NCBI RefSeq assembly: GCF_963259705.1
Contig: NC_081842.1
Span: forward strand, 38,095,796 to 38,159,795
Origin: Myotis daubentonii
Taxonomy: Eukaryota > Chordata > Mammalia > Chiroptera > Vespertilionidae
Reading direction: 5' to 3'
DNA length: 64,000 nt
The notes under the pieces are model-generated. The model had not been told where the DNA came from, made no database searches, and was given only the letters and a program-made list of their open reading frames with translations. This document shows positions 49,486-60,971 of this stretch, one piece after another (the stretch's first letter is position 1; each line of letters opens with the position of its first letter). The position numbers and the translations under genes were made by a program.

Positions 49486-49700
49486 GCCTGGCCAGTGTAA
49501 CTCAGTGGTTGAGCATCAACCTGTAAACCAGCAGGTCACGGTTCAATTTTTAGTCAGGGCACATACCTGGGTTGCCGGCTTGATCCCCAGTAAGGGGCAT
49601 GCAGGAAGCAGCTGATCAATGATGCTCTCTCATCATTGATGTTTCAATCTCTCCCTTTCCCTTCCTCTCTGAAATCAATACAAATATATTTTTAAAAAAC
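49486..49700 (+). mobile_element. Ves SINE, diverged
   Basis: Head 'gcctggccagtgtaactcag', decayed B box 'ggttcaattttt', body 'catcattgatgtttcaatc' and tail 'gaaatcaatacaaatatatt'. A possible imperfect duplication AAACATGAACAGAA / AACCATCAACAAAA. Same subfamily style as the 19192 copy. Confidence 0.88.
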
Positions 49701-49939
49701 CATCAACAAAATATCTGTGGTTTTCTCCATGGGAGGATGGTGAATTTACTGACTGGGAGAGCAATGGGATTTTTCTGGGATGTTAAAATAGTCTGTATTT
49801 TGATCTAGATGTGAACTACATTGGTGTATGCTCTTGTCAGAACTCATCAAAAGGTACACTTAAGATCTATGCCTCTCTCTTTTTAAAATTACACCTGGAT
49901 AGAAAAAAAGTTTTAATGTCCAAATTTGCTACATACCAA

Positions 49940-50314
49940 GCCTATATAATAAAAGGCTAATATGAAAATCGACTGAACAGCAGAATTAATGGTCGCTATG
50001 GCACGCTCTGACCACCAGGGGACAGATGCTCAACCAAGAGCTACCCCCTGGTGGTCAGTGCATGCTCACAGGGGGAGCACTGTTCAGCTAGAAGCTGGGC
50101 TTATGGCTGGTTAGCACAGTGGCGGTGGCGGGAGCTTCTCCTGCCTCCTCAGCAGTGCTAAGGATGTCTGACTGCCTGCCGGCTTAAGCCCGCACCCCCC
50201 CCCCCCCCCATCAATCAGACATTCCCCAAGGGCTCCCGGACTGTGAGAGGGTGCAGGCCGGGCTGAGGGACCCCCTCCTCCTGAGTGCACAAATTCCATG
50301 CACTGGGCCTCTAG
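49940..50314 (+). mobile_element. HeliBat Helitron, plus strand, full-length non-autonomous
   Basis: 5' end 'cctatataataaaaggctaa' near 49941, then 'cgactgaacagcagaatt'; body with paired 'gaccaccaggggacag' and 'ccccctggtggtcagtgc'; a poly-C run at about 50197-50210; hairpin 'gtgcacaaa/ttccatgcac'; 3' end GGGCCTCTAG at 50314 before host T. It is a clean example of the family used here to define the minus-strand copies. Confidence 0.95.
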
Positions 50315-50674
50315 TTCTATAATAATTTCATCTTTTGTATCATGAAAATGAGTAATCATGTCAAATCATTTATTTTACTAAAAATGCAGCTCATTTAAAA
50401 AGATCATCAATGTGACCGAATGTGCTTAAATCTAGAAAGCTTGTTTGCTGTAGGATGTATGAGATATAAAACCATCACCCGAGTTCATGTTATAGTAAAT
50501 AATGTTTTGCTGTGGATAATGGAAATGCTTTCTTCTTATTTAAAAAATAAAAACTATATACCCATTATTTTTTCACTTGCTAATACAAATAATAAGGTAG
50601 CATTTTAAGATGATGAAAAATGATTCTCTAGACAGCATGATGTGGCCAAAAAAACCACACAAAAAAACAATGCG
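50315..50674. other. AT-rich non-coding sequence
   Basis: Nothing recognised apart from A/T runs. Confidence 0.4.
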
Positions 50675-50845
50675 CTGGAGTCAGGACATCTGCACTGTGT
50701 TCTTGGAGCTGCCACTTTGTAACTGTGCATTGAACCCTGGAGAAATCCCCAGCATCTCTGGCCTCCCCTTTCCTTATTTACAAAATGAAGTGATTGAACT
50801 GAGTGACCTCCAAGCTCCTTCCTCCCCCTAACATTCTGTGATCTA
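50675..50845 (+). repeat. MIR-family SINE
   Basis: Reads 'gagtcaggacatctgcactg', 'gagctgccactttgtaactg', 'tccttatttacaaaatgaag' and 'tgagtgacctccaagctcct', the forward order of a MIR-type element. Confidence 0.65.
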
Positions 50846-51574
50846 TGATCCAGTCCTTGAACTATGACTGCAGGTGTCCTCTGTTTTGACATTTTAATAT
50901 GTCATGGCACTTATGCTTATTTTCATTCATTATATTAAAGTTCAAATTCAGGAAGCAATTTTAAGAATATCAGGAATATAAATTAATTTTAGTCGATATT
51001 TATGATTTGGTTAGCACATTATTTGTTATTAAGGTCACATAAAGAACTAATAATCCCCACTCTGATTCCCGAGGCATAGTGTATATTATAATAACATAAA
51101 TCATATTAATGTGAATGTGAGATTAATTTTTAAAAGAAACAAATTACATGCTTTGCTTAGTATTTACATATTAGATGTTATAAATTTATTTATTATTCGT
51201 GGTAATAACGTTAATTACAATAACTTTGTTTTATATTCATGTAGGTGTCACACACTTCTGGAATTTAGCATTTATAATACAGGAATAAATGGCCACTAGC
51301 CTTTACTCTCATATTTCAGATGTAGTTATTCAAATGAATAGTCACAAAATTAACAAGCTATGAAACTGAGAAAAAACGATCTGGTAGTTGCGTTTTATTG
51401 ATTTTTGACACAATATCAAAATATGTAATTTCTTACCTCTGGCATTTATTCATTAATTTCGTGTAATTATTGATTATTAACAGCCAGTGGCCTAACTGGA
51501 AATTACTTTGATCTGGGTTCAGCATTTGAAGAAGCTGGTTTAAGAGGGCGAGATATTCAGTGGAACCAATATTC
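50846..51574. other. AT-rich non-coding sequence
   Basis: Strongly AT-rich, no recognised repeat, short frames only. Confidence 0.4.
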
Positions 51575-51935
51575 CTATTTTTTTTAAAACTATATTGTTG
51601 ACAGTATTGCAAATGTCCCTCCCCCTCCCCCCTTTGAACCTCTCTATCCCTCTCCTGCTCCCTCCCCAGGCCTTCCCCTGCACTAGTGTTTGTCCACGGG
51701 CTACGCATATATTCATATAAATTCTTTGCTTAATCTCTTCCTGTCCCACCCTCCCTTCTGAAATATGTCAATCTGTTGCACGTTTCAATATCTCTGGATC
51801 TGTTTTGTTCCTCAGTTTATTTCTTCATTAGATTCCACATATAAGTGAGATCATGTGATACTTGTCTTTCTCTGACTGGCTAATTTTGCTTAATATAATA
51901 TTCTCCACTAACGTTCCCATTAACACATACTCTAG
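51575..51935 (-). mobile_element. L1 3'-UTR, minus strand
   Basis: Reads 'actatattgttgacagtatt', C/T-rich text, 'aaattctttgcttaatctct', 'gttttgttcctcagtttatt' and 'tgactggctaattttgctta'. It is homologous to the 3'-UTR part of the L1 at 44507 and so of a similar subfamily. Truncated after about 360 bp. Confidence 0.85.
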
Positions 51936-52239
51936 CTCCATGTTGATGCCTCTTCACCTCTCCTATTTTTTTATGAGAGGTAATGTGAGATGATACAAAG
52001 GATTAAAATAAATTAATCAAGACAGAAAATTGGTATTGAAATTTTACCACTTAAAATAGGTTTATTTTAGTCAAGTTTCTCATCCTCTCTAGGTCTATAA
52101 TATGTTGATAACATTCAAATGTAACTTCCTTTGTGAATATACCTCAAACTCTATAGGCAACTAATAAATATTAATGGGATGTGGATTTGCATTCTATGTC
52201 TTCATCCTAATTCCTACCTCTGTTTTCTTAATCCCTTCA

Positions 52240-53130
52240 CTTTACAATTCTACTATATAAAAAACCCTTCCTGTATTGCCTCCCTTCCTGTTCTCATTGA
52301 TATCCTATCCAGATGATTCCTATACATCCCTTCTCTGGCAACTAGACTCCCAGCTATTAACAGTGCATCCATTGGCTTCCACCATTGAGGGCAAACCATC
52401 CTACCACTTCAGCCTCTTCCTGAAGTATGTCTGCTGCCCACCTTGACGGACACCTTCAAGAAGCCACTCTTTCTTAATGACATTGATACTCTCAGGATGC
52501 TACTGAAGAAAAGTCTTTCTTCCCCAGTCCTTATTACCACTTAAATGGAACACTGACCTAGCTTTCTCATTGGCAAGCACCATTTTTCTATAGTCCATCC
52601 TTGGATTTGTTCCTGAGTTACTCTTGCCTCAAAAATCTTTATTGACTTCTTATGGCTTATGATAAAGTCAAAATGTGTTATGTAATATTTAAAAGCCTCC
52701 ATTAATCTGGCCCAAATCTATGTTTCTAATCTTAGTCTCTTGCAAACCTTTAACTTTAGTGAAACTGAACTGTTGCTTGTATGCCTTCCTTCTTTCTATC
52801 TTCAGTACTGTTTACATTCTCTCTACCAAGAATTCCTTTCCTCCTAACCCCATATATCCAAATGATGTTCATTGGTCACATGAAAACTCAAGCTCCAACC
52901 ATTCCTGAATTTTTCTTAGATTACTGCAGGAAATAATCACTTTCCACAGAATGTTGGTTCTGCCCCTTTCATGGCCCTCACAACTTTCCACATGTGCCTG
53001 TCTATTGAGATATGTGTATTATATCCCTATGCGTTCCTTGATTGCAGAACTCATGTGTGATTCAGCTGTGATCGCCTAAAAACATAGCATTATGCTTTAT
53101 AGAAAACAGCTTTTTCAATAAATGAATGAG
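52240..53130 (+). mobile_element. L2 LINE, 3' part
   Basis: Order of L2 text: 'cctccattaatctggcccaa', 'accaagaattcctttcctcc', 'gtgcctgtctattgagatat', and the tail 'ttcaataaatgaatgagag'. The part before about 52,600 is less certain. Degenerate, no frame. Confidence 0.65.
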
Positions 53131-54917
53131 AGAAAATAGTTCTGTCTTATTGAAACAAAACATTTTTTCTGTAAACTTTGCTTAAAGGGCATTTGCTGCA
53201 GAAAACATAAATTTACTATGTCTATAAAAGAATCCAGTGGAACCAAATTTGGCAAAGAGAGTGAATTTATTATGAAGGTATAAGGACATTTTAAATACTG
53301 CAAGGGCTGAGGATAAACAAGACTCGGGGATGGACTGCAACCAAAGGCCGGGGTACTTCAGGGAGACTGAGAAATAATTTCACTCCATTTCTCATTTATG
53401 ATTCTTTCTGAATGTCTAATATTGTTTGATCTCTCTCTTGACTTACTTTTTTTGCTTTTTGGCCCAAATTACAGATCTCAGCTGCAACAACTTTTGAATT
53501 TTTGCTTCTCCTCTTAGAAAATATCTATGCTGCAACTGAAATATCATAGTTATAATTCCTTATTCCAAGGAAGGATTCTAATGTACCTGGCATGGATCAA
53601 GTACACATCTTTAAATCTGTCATCTTTGATTATACGGAGTCACATTGTCAGACTTTTCTGGAGGGACGGCTCTTTTCCCCAAATCAAGTGCTTATCAGGG
53701 CTCCCTGTTGCACCCAGGAAATGTCTATAATCATTCGCATCTGTATAATCAGTAGCTCCTTCAGAAAATATGTGGGTAGCACAATCCATCCAGTAGGTAG
53801 CCAAGTCTGTGGCTAGACTTCTAAAGAAGTCTGCAAATTATAAAAATTTAGGAACCACTGTCCTGTAATTCTGCATGGCTGCTAAGTTCTTCAAATATAT
53901 TTTCTGAAATACGGTCCCTTTGCATTTTGTTCCAGATGTGTTAACTCAATCTTTGGAGCCATTATTAATGAAAGGTTCAAGTCAGAGTTATAGCTTTTGA
54001 TGAAAACTTATGAAATCATTTTGACTGCTTGAGGCTGTTTATCTTTGAAATTGGCAAAAGATCGCTTTTGTCACTGAACCAGTTCCTGAAATAGTCCCTC
54101 ATCTTAAAATGAAGATAGAGTCATCCAGCAGGCTGTAAAGAATCATTATTCTTCCACAGGCTAGAGGACAGCTGACCTCCAACATAGGACTTCACAAGTT
54201 TGAAAAGGAAGATAAATCAGTCTGTTCTAAATACAACTTATTTTAGCCATTAAGTGCTAGTTTCAGGCATGATTGGAAATTGTTTTTGTGGTGTTTTTTT
54301 TAGCCCTCAATCAATTGGATCCCCTCTCTGGCCAGAGGAAAATCAAGTGAGGCAAAGCGATCCAAGGACCCGTGTGTCAAGGGCAGGCGCTTCTTACATG
54401 AGGCAGCGGGGTGAGGCGAGGAACTGATGGCAGCATCAGGAAGTTGTTTCTGGGATCTGGGAGAAATCAAAGGAAGGAGAGTAAGTCTCATAGGCAATTA
54501 GGTGAATGACTAGGGGTTCAGTAGGGACTAAATAGTGACAAGTGAGTGGACTTGGAGTGAGGGGGCGGTAGGTAAAGAGAAAATCTGAGGATGAAGGGTA
54601 GTAGAGCAAGCAAATGTGGTGGATTTTAGAAAAATCCATAGGAAAATTATTGACAATTAAATAAAATTATAATATCCAAATTTCTGCTGAGCCCTTTGTA
54701 TCAGTTAGTCATGTGTTCAGTTCCAACAACTGAAGCTCTCAGTCAGGAATTGACTTATCGCTATAAACAAACATTCCAGTGTGGACAAACCGGGCCTTTC
54801 CAGTCCAGTGATGCCACCTGGGACCTTCTTGTCTCTTCCCCCAGCTCCCTTTGGCTCCTGATGGTCTCCCTTGACTGCCAATGGCTGCTTTATGTTCTGA
54901 ACCTTTGTGTGCATTTC

Positions 54918-54921
<4 letters not shown>
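53131..54921. other. Non-coding sequence, no gene recognised
   Basis: About 1.8 kb. A hAT-like end 'taggaaccactg' at about 53850-53861 could mark an old non-autonomous transposon, but I cannot find its partner. Frames are under 80 residues. Confidence 0.4.

Positions 54922-54982
<61 letters not shown>
54922..54982. repeat. (GA)n microsatellite
   Basis: About 30 uninterrupted AG units, not part of a recognised SINE. Confidence 0.97.
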
Positions 54983-54985
<3 letters not shown>

Positions 54986-55324
54986 TGAAGGGCTGAGTCT
55001 GTGACAACCTTAAATAGAACTGAAATACTGTTAATTTGAAGGAAGAAGAGAATTTGAGGAGGCACCTAATGATACTTGCCTTATCTTTAGCCTCAATTGC
55101 CTTACCCTCAATTAAATCAAGGAAATCCCCTTCACTTTTTTCATGAAAAGATAAAGGTGAACAATGAGATGGGGTTAGTCAGTGTGTGACTTATAACCAG
55201 TCCTAGGACCTGGGCATTGACATAAAAGTACCTGAGTGTTTAACGTGGCCCCCTGCACATAGTCTTGAAGGAGGAAGGGAGAAGAAGGTAGGTAGGAAGC
55301 ACGGGTATTTGGGAAGGAAATAAG

Positions 55325-55835
55325 GTGCCGTGTGGTGTGGCTAATCAACCAGTGGTCATGGGCATCAATTTACCTGACAACGGGAATCCCCAATTTGGGG
55401 TGCAGGGAAGAAGGAAACTTTATTTAGTGCAAAGTGCTCCATGGGAACAAAGCATGACTGTGAAAGCAGCACTGCCGAGGAACAGCTCACTAAGGCTCCA
55501 GCATGACTGCTGTGAGAACAGCACCGTGGCGAGGCTGCCCCGGGGCCAGGCCCCTCTTCAGCTAAGCAGTCTTCTATGGAAAGTGGCTCTGGGAGCTAGG
55601 GCTGAACTGGCTTATAGGGACAGAAGTCCCCGCTCCTGGTGCCTTATTGGTCAGGTTAGAGCCGCTCTGATTGGTCAGGGAGATGCCGCTCTGACTGGGT
55701 GGGGAAAGCCTCTGTCCTATTGGTTGAAATAGGACTCCAGGAATTCCTCTGTAAGGGCTGGCTGAGGAGGCAGAAATACAATGCAGGCAGATAGTTTATC
55801 CGCGCAGAGGCAGGCAATTTAGCCCAGAGGTGTCT
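55325..55835 (-). mobile_element. Putative ERV solo LTR, minus strand
   Basis: On the minus strand there is an AATAAA in 'gcactaaataaagtttcc' (about 55417-55434) and, upstream of it, three CCAAT boxes (plus strand ATTGG at about 55646, 55671 and 55719) within partly duplicated text 'ccgctctgattggtcaggga'. CCAAT boxes followed by a polyadenylation signal fit an LTR U3-R order. No TG..CA border or target duplication was fixed and no viral genes are seen. The 135-residue plus-strand frame is antisense to it. Confidence 0.5.
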
Positions 55836-55906
55836 TGGTGAAGTACAGTTTGGTGAGAGGCCCCTGTGTGGAAATGACTGCTAGGCTCTGCTTTATTTAT
55901 TATGTA

Positions 55907-56370
55907 CCAGAGGCCCGGTGCATGAAATTCGTGTATGGGTGGGGTCTCTTGGGGTGGCCTGCAGAGACCAGGCCCTAGCTCATGCCCACAGCCTCGCAGC
56001 GCCACCTGGCACCCTGTCTTGGCCTGGCGCTAGCTGCTTGCCCCACCCCCCACCGCCACCGCTGGTTGCAGTCTGCAGGGCGATCAGCGAAGCAATCGGA
56101 GCCCGGCTCGCACCCACCTTGGCCTGAAGCCACCTGCTCACCTGGTCCACCATCCTGCCGCGGTCCCGCTCTTGTCCGGGCCCATTGGGCCAGCAGCGCC
56201 TCCACTGCTGCCCGCTGCCAGCACTGCGTGGCCAATGCCTGGCATGTTCCGTGCCGCCCCCTGGTGGTCAGCGCATGTCATAGCAAGCAGTCGAACTCCT
56301 GGTCAGTTGAACTCCAGGTCAATGACTGCCTGAAGGGACAATTTGCATATTAGGCTTTTATTATATAAGA
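55907..56370 (-). mobile_element. HeliBat Helitron, minus strand, GC-rich interior
   Basis: The 3' end is CCAG (55907-55910) in place of CTAG, followed by GGCCCGGTGCATGAAATTCG, whose hairpin partner is mutated. The 5' end 'ttttattatataaga' stops at 56370 before host T. It shares 'cccctggtggtcagcgcatg' and 'gggacaatttgcatatta' with the 35.1-kb copy, but carries about 270 bp of extra GC-rich sequence (55,945-56,255) not seen in the other copies. Confidence 0.9.
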
Positions 56371-59300
56371 TGTATTTATTGTGTGAGCCCAGGTAGCCAT
56401 CAGGAGGCCTTCTTAATCCTCAGAGCTCACACTAACATGCAGAAAGCTGTGGATAAGTGATAGAACAGAGAGCTGAGGTGCTGGGAAAAGTTGAATTACA
56501 AGAGTCTGTCTGTGGTGCTAAGTGGTTCAGACCTATTCTTACAGCAATAGAGAACTTATGAGAGATTTTTAAGCTGTAGAATCCATGAAGTGCCAGGTAG
56601 AATCTTGAAGAGATGGGTGAGATGATGACAAAGAGCACCCACATTTTTTTGCATCCATGTTATAGATCTGAACTCTGATTGGAAATTCATAATATAAAAT
56701 GCCCCTATTTTCAAAGTTACATTAGACTTTCATAGAAAGTCCCAAGCTATAAATCAGTTATTATTGTTATATCAAAGTAGCTTCTTTTTATATCCTTACC
56801 TAATTTAAACTATTATTTTTATTCTCGGTTTAAAGAAAGTATCACAGGTTGATACTCATTAATATGCAATGTAAAGTAATTCAGTTAGGTCCAGGATTAG
56901 AGGAAAGTTGTGTAACCAAACTAATGGGTGAAGGGATTCATAGCTTGGGTGGTCTATTCAAGAGCAAGACCTGGCTGTGGATAAATAGTTTTATTTACTT
57001 GTAGCAAGTAAAAGACACAGAGGATTCACATCCACAGCTCTATCTCCCCACAAGGGAGGCTTACTCATTGCTAATATACAATATCTGTTCAATTACACAC
57101 TGAGTTTTTTCTTTGCAGTTGGCTATGGGGTTGGGGTCCTGTCAAGTTCATCCTGTATACAATGGCATCTGCACAATATTGTGCTATATTCTCATATTTA
57201 GCAAGGATAGCATTTACTAAGAATTGGCCAGACCTGAGGCCCTTGTCCTATCTAACAGTTGAGAGGAAAAATCATGTGTCAGAAAGACATCTGTTCCACC
57301 AGCAGCTTGAAATTATACAAGCACTAAAACGGAGTTGTATCTGGGGCCCACTCTTCATATTAAGGAATTTGTTACTTTCTGTTCCAGACAGAAATTACAA
57401 ACTCTACCGGGAATAAAATTACCTGCTGTATTTGAAATAGCCCAAACAGCAGGTGTTGACATGACAAAGACACATTGCCTTTCCCCAAAGGAAGCAAAGG
57501 TCCAGATCTTTACGCCAAACCAAGATCCATAAAAAGGATGGAAGACGCACTTTAATCAACTCGGGTATCTCTTCCAAGAGAGAAGTTGAACACATTTCTA
57601 TTATGTGGATTTTGATTTAAGAACATACTACACAAAGCTTTTTGTAAGTTTATTTTGTTTAAATTCAACAGCCCAAATCAACAGAACTAGATTTCTAATC
57701 TGCCATTTTATAGTACAAGCTGTGCTAAGTCAGGAACTCAAAAATTACTATTTATATATATATAATCTTTTTGTCCTCCGTTGGAGAATCTCCTTGTGCT
57801 TTTTTTCCCCAAAGAAGATTTAATTGAAGCTGCTCAGCCAAAGTGTGAGCAGAGAAAGCAATTTCCTGAATAATGTGCACTGAAAAGTACAATAGATTCC
57901 TCTGGGCTTCTGAGTGTGTAGTCAGCTGACATACATGACATCAATAATTATAAACCCATTGAAATTCCAAGGAATATAGCGTAAACCTACTGTGTGACCT
58001 GGATGGACTATGCTGAGAGCAAAGAGGCTTCGTGTTCAAAAATAGTTTTAATGCCTTTTCTTGCGATTTAAAAAATCAATTAATTGCCAATTAACACTTT
58101 AATCTAGGTTTATTGACAAACAGATTAATATAATAAGCAAATGTGGGAAGGCCAGAAACCTGAAACCAGAATGGTTTGGTTGAGTGATGGACTCTAAGAC
58201 TAGTGTTCTTGCTTTTAGTTTTCTCAGGTTCAAAGTAACAGTGACATTTCCCTAAATACTGTACTGTTTTAGAACGTTTCAGCATTGGGCTATTCTCACC
58301 AAGGTCATCATTCTCAACAGCTCATGGAAATTTCTGAGAAATTTGTCTAAGCTATAGGAAACCAATAGTAAGACAGGATTTTAAACAGAATTGGAAAATG
58401 CATTCCTGTTTGTTTGGCATGGCAATATTTCTCCTAAAAGAGAACTAGAGAGAAAAATGATGGATCCTTAATATCTCATGGGGGAAGAAGAAAAGATGTT
58501 TGAAATTGTTTTTTTTTAAGTATAGCAATTTCGCAATAAAACAAGACAGCTCATTTTTGTTGATGCCTGGAATACCCAGGAGAGCCCATTTGAAAGCAAC
58601 AGGGCAATATGAACAGACTCTGAAATGTTCTTTACCTTTCACTATAGTGAGACTTTCTCAAGAAAATATCTAAAAAGGACACACAGCTCTGTGTATGAAG
58701 GTATTTACTCTGGAATTAGCAGGAATAGAAACTAGCTACAAGAAACTTTGGAAATAAACTGAATGTAAAAATATTTGAGAATGGTTACTTAGTTCTTCAA
58801 TTGAGAATTATGGTACCTCTATTCTATAAAATACTTATTAACAAAGACAAATTGATTTACATAGTCTTCTATATCAACAATAAATCTTGTTAAACATCCT
58901 TCTATTATGCAAGTACTGCATTTTGGATATCAAGATGCTAAGAAAACATAGTTCTGTGTGTGTGTGTGTGTGTGTGCATGAGAGAGAGAACTCTTAGATG
59001 GTATGCTTAATTTTATCAAATGCTAGCAACATATTATATATGAGGTAGTAATGAGTAAATACTATGATATGCATAATGGTAGCTTTTTAAAAGATATATT
59101 CTAATTTCAGAGAATCCAGGAAGCCAGCAGTAGAGTTGGAGAAGACAGACAGTTCTTCAACTCAGAAGGTGTGTAAGGGGAGGACAGGAGAGATAGGATA
59201 TATATCTATGAGTTGGGCTGTTTGTCATCCTCCCTGTGTAATGCCTCTGACTAGACTTTCTAAGGTCAAGGGGGCAGTGAATGGAGCCCAGGAAGATCTT

Positions 59301-59932
59301 CATCACCTTTCTACTGGCAAACATCACTTTTGCATAGAATTTCTCGGTTTTTAAATATGAGTGGAAGAATAAAACACAGGTGAGATTTATGAAAAAATAA
59401 TGCAAATAAAGAAGAAAAATTATTCTGAAAAATTCTGAGAGGAAAGCAGCTCTCTGAAACTGATCAACTAAAAGAATACAACAACATAAAACCTTTTTGG
59501 TATTCACAATAAGATGGCAAAAATGGTAAATAGAATGGAGAGAAAGTTATTAGAAGAAATCAGATTGAGAAAAAACAACAAGAAGAGGTGCAAAGCAAGT
59601 AAAATTAGATTAAAAATAACAATAAAAAGAAGGGGGGGGAGGGTGAAACTGAGGGATATTGGCACTGAAATTCAGTAGAAGAATAAAACTCTGCATTGAA
59701 AAAGTTACCCAGTCAGCATAACATAAAAAGAAGAAAAGAAAAATAAATAATGTGAAAATATAATGTGTGTTCTCCCACAATAATGAAGAAAAGAATAAAA
59801 ATAATACTAGTAAAGAGACCAAATATTTAATGTGTAAACATTGTAGATATTCTTCATGTGTAAACCAGATAACATAAGGTAAAAACCAAGAAGGAAAACA
59901 TGAATTTAAAAAATATTGGCATCTAAAATTAA
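56371..59932. other. AT-rich non-coding sequence, no gene recognised
   Basis: About 3.5 kb. Contains a (GT)n run at 58955-58976, a small hairpin 'tttacttgtagcaagtaaa' at about 56994-57012 and a G-run at 59632-59640. No young transposon ends. The longest frames (about 115 residues, minus strand) are AT-driven. Confidence 0.4.
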
Positions 59933-60281
59933 GTAGTCGCCTGGTGCACAAAATTCGTGCACGGGGGAGGCGGGGTGTCCCTCAGCCTGGTCTGCACTCT
60001 CTCCAATCTGGGACCCCTCAGTGGATGTCCAACTGCCGTTTAGGCTGGATCCCTGGATCGAGCCTAAACCAGCAGTTGGACATCCCTCTCACAATCCGGG
60101 ACCACTGGCTCCTAATTGCTCACCTGTCTGCCCCTAACCACTTCTGCCTGCCAGCCTGATTGCCCCCTAACCACTCCCCTGCCAGCCTGATTGATGCCTA
60201 ACTGCTCCCCTGCTGGCCTGATTGCTCCCAACTGCCCTCCCCTGCTGGCCTGATCACCCCCAAGGCTTTTATTAGTATAGA
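59933..60281 (-). mobile_element. HeliBat Helitron, first unit of a three-unit array
   Basis: The 3' end is decayed (GTAG at 59933-59936) but the hairpin GTGCACAAAA/TTCGTGCAC remains. The interior carries three copies of the 32-bp tandem ('gcctgattgctcccaactgc'). The 5' end 'cttttattagtataga' stops at 60281 and meets the next unit's CTAG with no base between. Confidence 0.9.
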
Positions 60282-60971
60282 CTAGAGGCCCGGTGCACAA
60301 AAATTTGTGCACTCAGGGGAGAAGGGGGTCCCTCAGCCCGGCCTGTGCCCTCTCGCAGTCTGGGACCCCTCGGGAGATAACGACCTGCTGGCTTAGGTCT
60401 CCTCCCGGGTGGCTGAGGGCAGGCCCAATCCCTAGGTGCAGCCCCTGGTCGGGTTCAGAGCAGGGCTGATTGGGGGGTTGGGGCGCCGCCCCGTCATGAA
60501 CAGAGCAGGGCAGATTGGGAGGTTATGATGCCACCTTCAGTCACGCTCAGGGTAGGGCCAATTGGGGGGTTGGGGCACCGTCCCCTGTCACACTCAAGGC
60601 AGGGTCGATGGGGAGGTTGCAGTGCCACCTTCTGTCACACACAGAGCAGGACAAATCAGGGGGTTGGGGCACCGCCCTCTATGACCCACAGAGCAGGGCC
60701 GATCAGGGGGTTGGGGCGCCGCCACTCTCACACTCAGGGCAGGGCCGATGGGGAGGTTATGGCTCTACCCTGTCATACACAGAGCAGGGCCTGTGGGGGG
60801 GGGGGCGTTGGGGAGCTCCCCCCTATCAGGCACAGAGCAGGGCTGCTCAGGGGATTGGGGCCTCACCCCCTGACACACACAGAGCCGCAGGGCGATCAGT
60901 GGGTTTGGGCGCTGCCCCCTGTCACGCTGATCCCGTTATCGGGAGGCATATTACCCTTTTACTATATAGGG
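60282..60971 (-). mobile_element. HeliBat Helitron, unit B with a 47-bp minisatellite
   Basis: The 3' end CTAGAGGCCCGGTGCACAAA lies at 60282, with a clean hairpin to 'atttgtgcac'. About 480 bp of the interior is a 47-bp tandem (60456-60935). The 5' end 'tattacccttttactatata' joins unit Y at about 60971. The 187-residue frame that spans it (60515-61078) is a by-product of the tandem. Confidence 0.92.
60456..60935. repeat. 47-bp G-rich minisatellite, about 10 copies
   Basis: The anchor 'cagagcagggc' or a close variant starts at 60456, 60501, 60548, 60595, 60641, 60689, 60735, 60780, 60833 and 60880. In the first four copies, types with 'ggggggttggggc' and types with 'gggaggttatg' alternate, hinting at a dimeric repeat. 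Many G3-G6 runs on the plus strand. Confidence 0.93.

Larger units (their letters stand above)
48200..49935 (+). mobile_element. L1 LINE, 3' half, plus strand, split by three insertions
   Basis: ORF2 text: 'agagagtccagaagtgagcc', 'tggtgctgagacaacaggat', 'tcaggacataaaaagcaata', 'gaaaatatttgcaatgctta', 'agcaactcctacaatttaat'. The 3'-UTR follows: 'gaactacattggtgtatgct', 'tcatcaaaaggtacactta'. It is interrupted by a SINE at 48604, a HeliBat at 48972 and a SINE at 49486. Many stops; not functional. Confidence 0.82.

Noticed and set aside
55325..55732. 135-residue plus-strand frame
   Set aside because: Antisense to a putative LTR with CCAAT boxes and AATAAA; no domain or splice context.
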